Source: Mycoplasmatota bacterium
GTDB taxonomy: Bacteria; Bacillota_I; Bacilli_A; RF39; UBA660
Direction of reading: 5' to 3'
Assembly: GCA_012510745.1 (NCBI GenBank)
Contig: JAAZHK010000038.1
Coordinates: 1 to 8,423, forward strand
DNA: 8,423 nt
Shown here in pieces: positions 6,450 through 8,423 of this stretch. The notes beneath the pieces are model-generated. The model was given only the letters and a program-made list of their open reading frames with translations, made no database searches and was not told the DNA's origin. Position 1 is the first letter of the stretch; the number at the start of each line of letters is the position of its first letter. A program made the position numbers and the translations under genes.

Positions 6450-7181
6450 TTACCTATTATCACTAATCATTTTCTTTTTAAATAGAATGATTGATAATAT
6501 TAAAATGAAAATAGTATATACACTAAATACAAAAACATTTCTAATACTAATTAATTCTAAGTTATTATTCATAATTCCTTTTATTAGTGTAACTGCTGAT
6601 TCAAATGGTAAATATTCGCAAATTTTTCCAAATACATTTCCAAGTGATTCTTTAGGAAAGTACATTCCACTTGTAAAACATACTAATTGTACAATAATGC
6701 TTGATATCCCCGATGATGCTTTTTCAGTAAATATGCTACCTATTAATATACCTATTGATATAAATAATAGCGCAATAATTATAGATACGATTCCTGCCCA
6801 TATAATATTGATACTAAAACTTAATCCCATTAAACAAGCAAGTATAAAAAATAATATATCTTGTATTAATATTATTGGAATAAGTGAAAGCATATAACCT
6901 AGAATATATTCTGATGATTTCATTGGACTTATACCAAGTCTAATTAATAATGATGTTGTTCTATCCTTTGAAACTAGCATCGCAGTAAATAATGTTATAA
7001 AGGAAAATCCAAAAACAATAATCCCTGCTGTGAAGTTTTCTATTTTATAACTATCATTAGGTATATTAAATTGTTGAAATATAAATAACAAGAACAATGG
7101 TAAAACAATAGCAAATACTAAACTTAGTGGATCCCTTATTAATTCTTTAAAGTTTCTTTGTGCAAAATTTATTATTCTCAT
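6450..7181 (-). CDS. ABC-2 type transporter permease
   Basis: A 243-residue integral membrane protein with six predicted membrane segments: about 20-37, 51-71, 94-118, 124-151, 160-177 and 215-234. The N-terminal amphipathic stretch RNFKELIRDPLSLVFAIVLPL and the motif FTSGMYFPKESLGNVF before the last segment are typical of ABC-2 exporters (DrrB, NodJ, CcmB-like), which pump drugs, polyketides, lipids or polysaccharides outwards. It is the third gene of the AbrB-ATPase-permease operon: its ATG at 7181 overlaps the ATPase stop as TAATG, with GGGGGTG just upstream as a poor ribosome site. This implies translational coupling. Cargo unknown; drug or bacteriocin export or self-protection are plausible guesses from this gene set. 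No clear intrinsic terminator follows the stop. Confidence 0.9.
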   Translation of the reverse strand: MRIINFAQRNFKELIRDPLSLVFAIVLPLFLLFIFQQFNIPNDSYKIENFTAGIIVFGFSFITLFTAMLVSKDRTTSLLIRLGISPMKSSEYILGYMLSLIPIILIQDILFFILACLMGLSFSINIIWAGIVSIIIALLFISIGILIGSIFTEKASSGISSIIVQLVCFTSGMYFPKESLGNVFGKICEYLPFESAVTLIKGIMNNNLELISIRNVFVFSVYTIFILILSIILFKKKMISDNR

Positions 7182-7903
7182 TATAGTTCACCCCCAGTAG
7201 CTATTTTTATGAAAGCATCTTCAAAATTTTTAGCTTTGGACTTTTTTATCAATTCTTCTGAAGTTCCTGCATCTATTAAATCTCCATTTGCCATAATTCC
7301 GATTCTATCTGACAAACTTTCTGCTTCTTCCATATAATGAGTAGTTAATATAATGGTAATTTTTCCTTTTAGTTGTTCTATTACCTTCCAGAGTTCTTTT
7401 CTAGCAATAACATCTAATCCTAATGTTGGTTCATCTAAAAATAATATTTCCGGCTCATTTATTAATGAAATTGCAATAGATACTTTTCTTTGCCATCCCC
7501 CAGATAATGTTTTTGCCTTTTGCTTTAATACATCATTTAATTTAAATAACTTAATTAATTCATTAATCTTTTCTTGTTTATTTTTTATTTGATACACTCC
7601 TGCCATAAAATCTAAATTTTCCTTAACTGAAAGATTTGGTGCAATAGCAGTTTCTTGAGGTAATACATTTAATATATCTCTATTTTTTTGTCTATCCTTT
7701 ACTATATCTAATTCATTAATCTTTATACTACCTGATGACGGTACTATTAGCGTTGAAAGCATTTTTATCATTGTCGTTTTACCTGCTCCATTTGTACCTA
7801 AAAGTGCGAATAATTCTCCTTTTTGTATTTTTAAATCAACATTATTAACAGCAATTTTATTCTTAAATTTTTTAGTTAAATTTTTTGTTTCTATTGCATA
7901 CAT
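7181..7903 (-). CDS. ABC-2 exporter ATP-binding protein, DrrA/CcmA type
   Basis: A 240-residue ABC ATPase. Walker A is GTNGAGKT (36-43), the Q-loop Gln is 83 (LPQETAI), the signature is LSGGWQRK (133-140), Walker B is ILFLDEPTLGLD (153-164) and the H-loop His is 189 (TTHYMEEAE). TLGLD, THYMEEAE and the late DAGTSEELIKK are typical of the DrrA/CcmA group that drives ABC-2 permeases, matching the next gene. The Trp after LSGG is a variation on the commoner Met/Gln; the key Ser and Gly residues remain. The stop overlaps the permease ATG. Its own ATG at 7903 follows the AbrB-type gene by two bases, and its Shine-Dalgarno site AAAGGAGGG lies within the end of that gene. Confidence 0.95.
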   Translation of the reverse strand: MYAIETKNLTKKFKNKIAVNNVDLKIQKGELFALLGTNGAGKTTMIKMLSTLIVPSSGSIKINELDIVKDRQKNRDILNVLPQETAIAPNLSVKENLDFMAGVYQIKNKQEKINELIKLFKLNDVLKQKAKTLSGGWQRKVSIAISLINEPEILFLDEPTLGLDVIARKELWKVIEQLKGKITIILTTHYMEEAESLSDRIGIMANGDLIDAGTSEELIKKSKAKNFEDAFIKIATGGEL

Positions 7904-7905
7904 AT

Positions 7906-8109
7906 TTATTTCCCTCCTTTGGGGAAAATTTTATTTGATAGGTCTTCAATTATATCTGCTTTTACTAATGCAATACCTTGCTTTTTATCACAAAGTACTA
8001 TAATTGAATCTCCTGGATTTATATCAAACATCTCTCTAGCTTCTTTTGGTATTACAATTTGTCCTTTTTCCCCAACTTTACATATACCAACAAATTTATC
8101 TTTTTCCAT
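7906..8109 (-). CDS. AbrB/SpoVT-type swapped-hairpin DNA-binding regulator
   Basis: A 67-residue protein that is essentially one AbrB domain (about 8-52): GICKVGEKGQIVIPKEAREM, then FDINPGDSIIVL, and a short tail. This fold dimerises through swapped beta-hairpins and binds DNA; relatives include AbrB, SpoVT and MazE antitoxins. There is no toxin gene nearby, so a transcription regulator is favoured over an antitoxin. It is first in an operon with an ABC-2 exporter, a common Firmicutes pairing, and probably controls its own operon. The ATG at 8109 has AGGAGG about 6 bases upstream. The last codons (FPKGGK) contain the Shine-Dalgarno site of the ATPase gene within a hairpin. Four 9-bp repeats upstream are a candidate binding site. 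Confidence 0.93.
   Translation of the reverse strand: MEKDKFVGICKVGEKGQIVIPKEAREMFDINPGDSIIVLCDKKQGIALVKADIIEDLSNKIFPKGGK
7909..7927 (-). promoter_or_regulatory. Shine-Dalgarno site of the exporter ATPase partly held in a hairpin
   Basis: On the minus strand TTTCCC (7927-7922) pairs perfectly with GGGAAA (7914-7909) around the loop CAAAGGA. The Shine-Dalgarno site AAAGGAGGG spans the loop and the 3' arm, and the arm runs up to the AbrB stop codon. Ribosomes completing the AbrB gene would open it, so the first two genes are probably coupled in translation. Structure seen, effect inferred. Confidence 0.5.
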
Positions 8110-8120
8110 TCTTACCTCCT

Positions 8121-8156
8121 AGTATTACTTGTTATACTTTTCATACTTATTATACT
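8121..8156 (-). repeat. Four tandem 9-bp repeats (AGTATRAWA-like) at the AbrB operon promoter
   Basis: Read on the minus strand from 8156: AGTATAATA, AGTATGAAA, AGTATAACA, AGTAATACT, four head-to-tail 9-base units sharing AGTA. The first contains the -10 TATAAT, the second covers the probable start of transcription, and the last ends directly at AGGAGG. This placement suits a repressor operator with cooperative binding. The likeliest ligand is the AbrB-type protein encoded just downstream (inference). Confidence 0.65.
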
Positions 8157-8177
8157 TGTTGAAAATAAAAAAAGCAA
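8149..8177 (-). promoter_or_regulatory. Promoter of the AbrB-exporter operon
   Basis: A perfect -10 TATAAT (8154-8149, minus strand) lies 17 bases after a weak -35 TTGCTT (8177-8172). Transcription would begin near 8142, inside the 9-bp repeat array. The -35 overlaps the foot of an upstream terminator hairpin. Confidence 0.55.
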
Positions 8178-8200
8178 TAGATTTTTCAAAAATTCTATTG
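8162..8200 (-). terminator. Intrinsic terminator for leftward transcription entering from the right
   Basis: On the minus strand CAATAGA (8200-8194) pairs with TCTATTG (8181-8175), extended inwards by a T5/A5 pairing with a one-base bulge, then CTTTTTTTATTTT. No gene ends just upstream within the window, so it either ended a gene now lost or insulates the operon promoter from the IS remnant. Confidence 0.65.
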
Positions 8201-8331
8201 TTTTCATCAAAATAACAAATTAATATTTATCTTACAAACTAATTATATCAACCGTCTGCCATAATCATCTTGAAATGTAATAGCATTTATAAAAACTTTA
8301 TTAAATTAACTAGTAATATCTAAATTAGTTT

Positions 8332-8423
8332 TTATCACTTTCACATATATGCGAAAGTGATTTACCCTCGTTTAAATGTTCTAAACACATTCGTAGTTTT
8401 TCTTTTTTGTTAATTTAATTAAA
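8332..8423 (-). pseudogene. Remnant of the 5' end of a second copy of the IS3-family transposase
   Basis: Bases 8337-8423 align with 6124-6210, the first codons of the intact transposase, in the same orientation, with roughly ten differences. The start codon is changed (ATG to ATT at 8419-8417) and one base is missing early in the frame, so it cannot be translated. With that base restored, the protein would read KLTKKEKLRMCLEHLNEGK, close to the intact KLTNKEKLQMCLEHLNDGK. Many differences are silent, which suggests a diverged sister element that decayed later. Similarity stops around 8332; the rest of the gene is gone on that side and the element's tip would be beyond the window edge. Between here and the terminator (8201-8331) I see no gene. 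Confidence 0.85.

Noticed and set aside
6426..6456. Overlapping inverted repeats around the stop of the ABC-2 permease as a terminator
   Set aside because: The stems are only 6-7 bp, AT-rich and mutually exclusive, with no following T-run on the minus strand. A terminator cannot be claimed.
7906..8109. AbrB-type gene as the antitoxin of a toxin-antitoxin pair
   Set aside because: The next gene two bases downstream is a complete ABC ATPase and no small toxin-like frame is present on either side.
8121..8156. Short tandem repeats as a CRISPR array
   Set aside because: Units are 9 bp, directly adjacent with no spacers, and sit on a promoter. This is an operator-like array, not CRISPR.
8236..8331. 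9-bp inverted repeat AAACTAATT (8236-8244) and AATTAGTTT (8323-8331) as ends of a mobile element
   Set aside because: About 80 bases apart in very AT-rich DNA, with nothing between them and no target duplication. Expected by chance.

Overview
The window comes from a very AT-rich bacterium. The standard code fits: every Trp codon in the intact genes is TGG, and no intact gene here ends in TGA. Shine-Dalgarno sites are of the AAAGGAG/AGGAGG type and gene products resemble those of Firmicutes, so a low-GC gut-type Firmicute (Clostridia or a Bacilli/Mollicutes-related lineage) is the best guess. This placement is inferred from composition and protein style, not from a marker gene.

Layout. Positions 1-3220 (minus strand) hold a two-gene ABC operon: a LolD/MacB-type ATPase and a very large FtsX-family permease with a long extracellular coiled coil, which runs off the left edge of the window. 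A 312-base divergent region (3221-3532) separates it from a plus-strand gene for a left-handed beta-helix protein related to the acetyltransferase half of GlmU (3533-4216). That gene ends in a strong terminator that reads in both directions. Facing it is the C-terminal half of a serpin (4274-4837, minus). Its 5' half is missing where the sequence meets an IS3/IS150-group insertion sequence (about 4841-6285, minus) that carries an intact-looking one-frame transposase. Beyond the IS is a second export operon (8109-6450, minus): an AbrB-type regulator, a DrrA/CcmA-type ATPase and an ABC-2 permease. Its promoter region contains four tandem 9-bp repeats and lies just downstream of a terminator. The window ends in a decayed second copy of the 5' end of the same IS transposase (8332-8423).

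How it fits together. Both ABC systems are compact operons. In each, the ATPase stop and the permease start overlap as TAATG. In each, one internal Shine-Dalgarno site can fold into a hairpin with coding sequence just upstream, which suggests translational coupling. The AbrB operon lies between two IS-derived segments in the same orientation, so this stretch looks like a rearranged accessory region. The serpin truncation is probably part of the same history. I see no CRISPR array, no rRNA or tRNA and no clear new defence system. The most distinctive signals are the 9-bp repeat array at the AbrB promoter, the paired IS copies around the export operon, the serpin/IS junction and the Shine-Dalgarno-sequestering hairpins.
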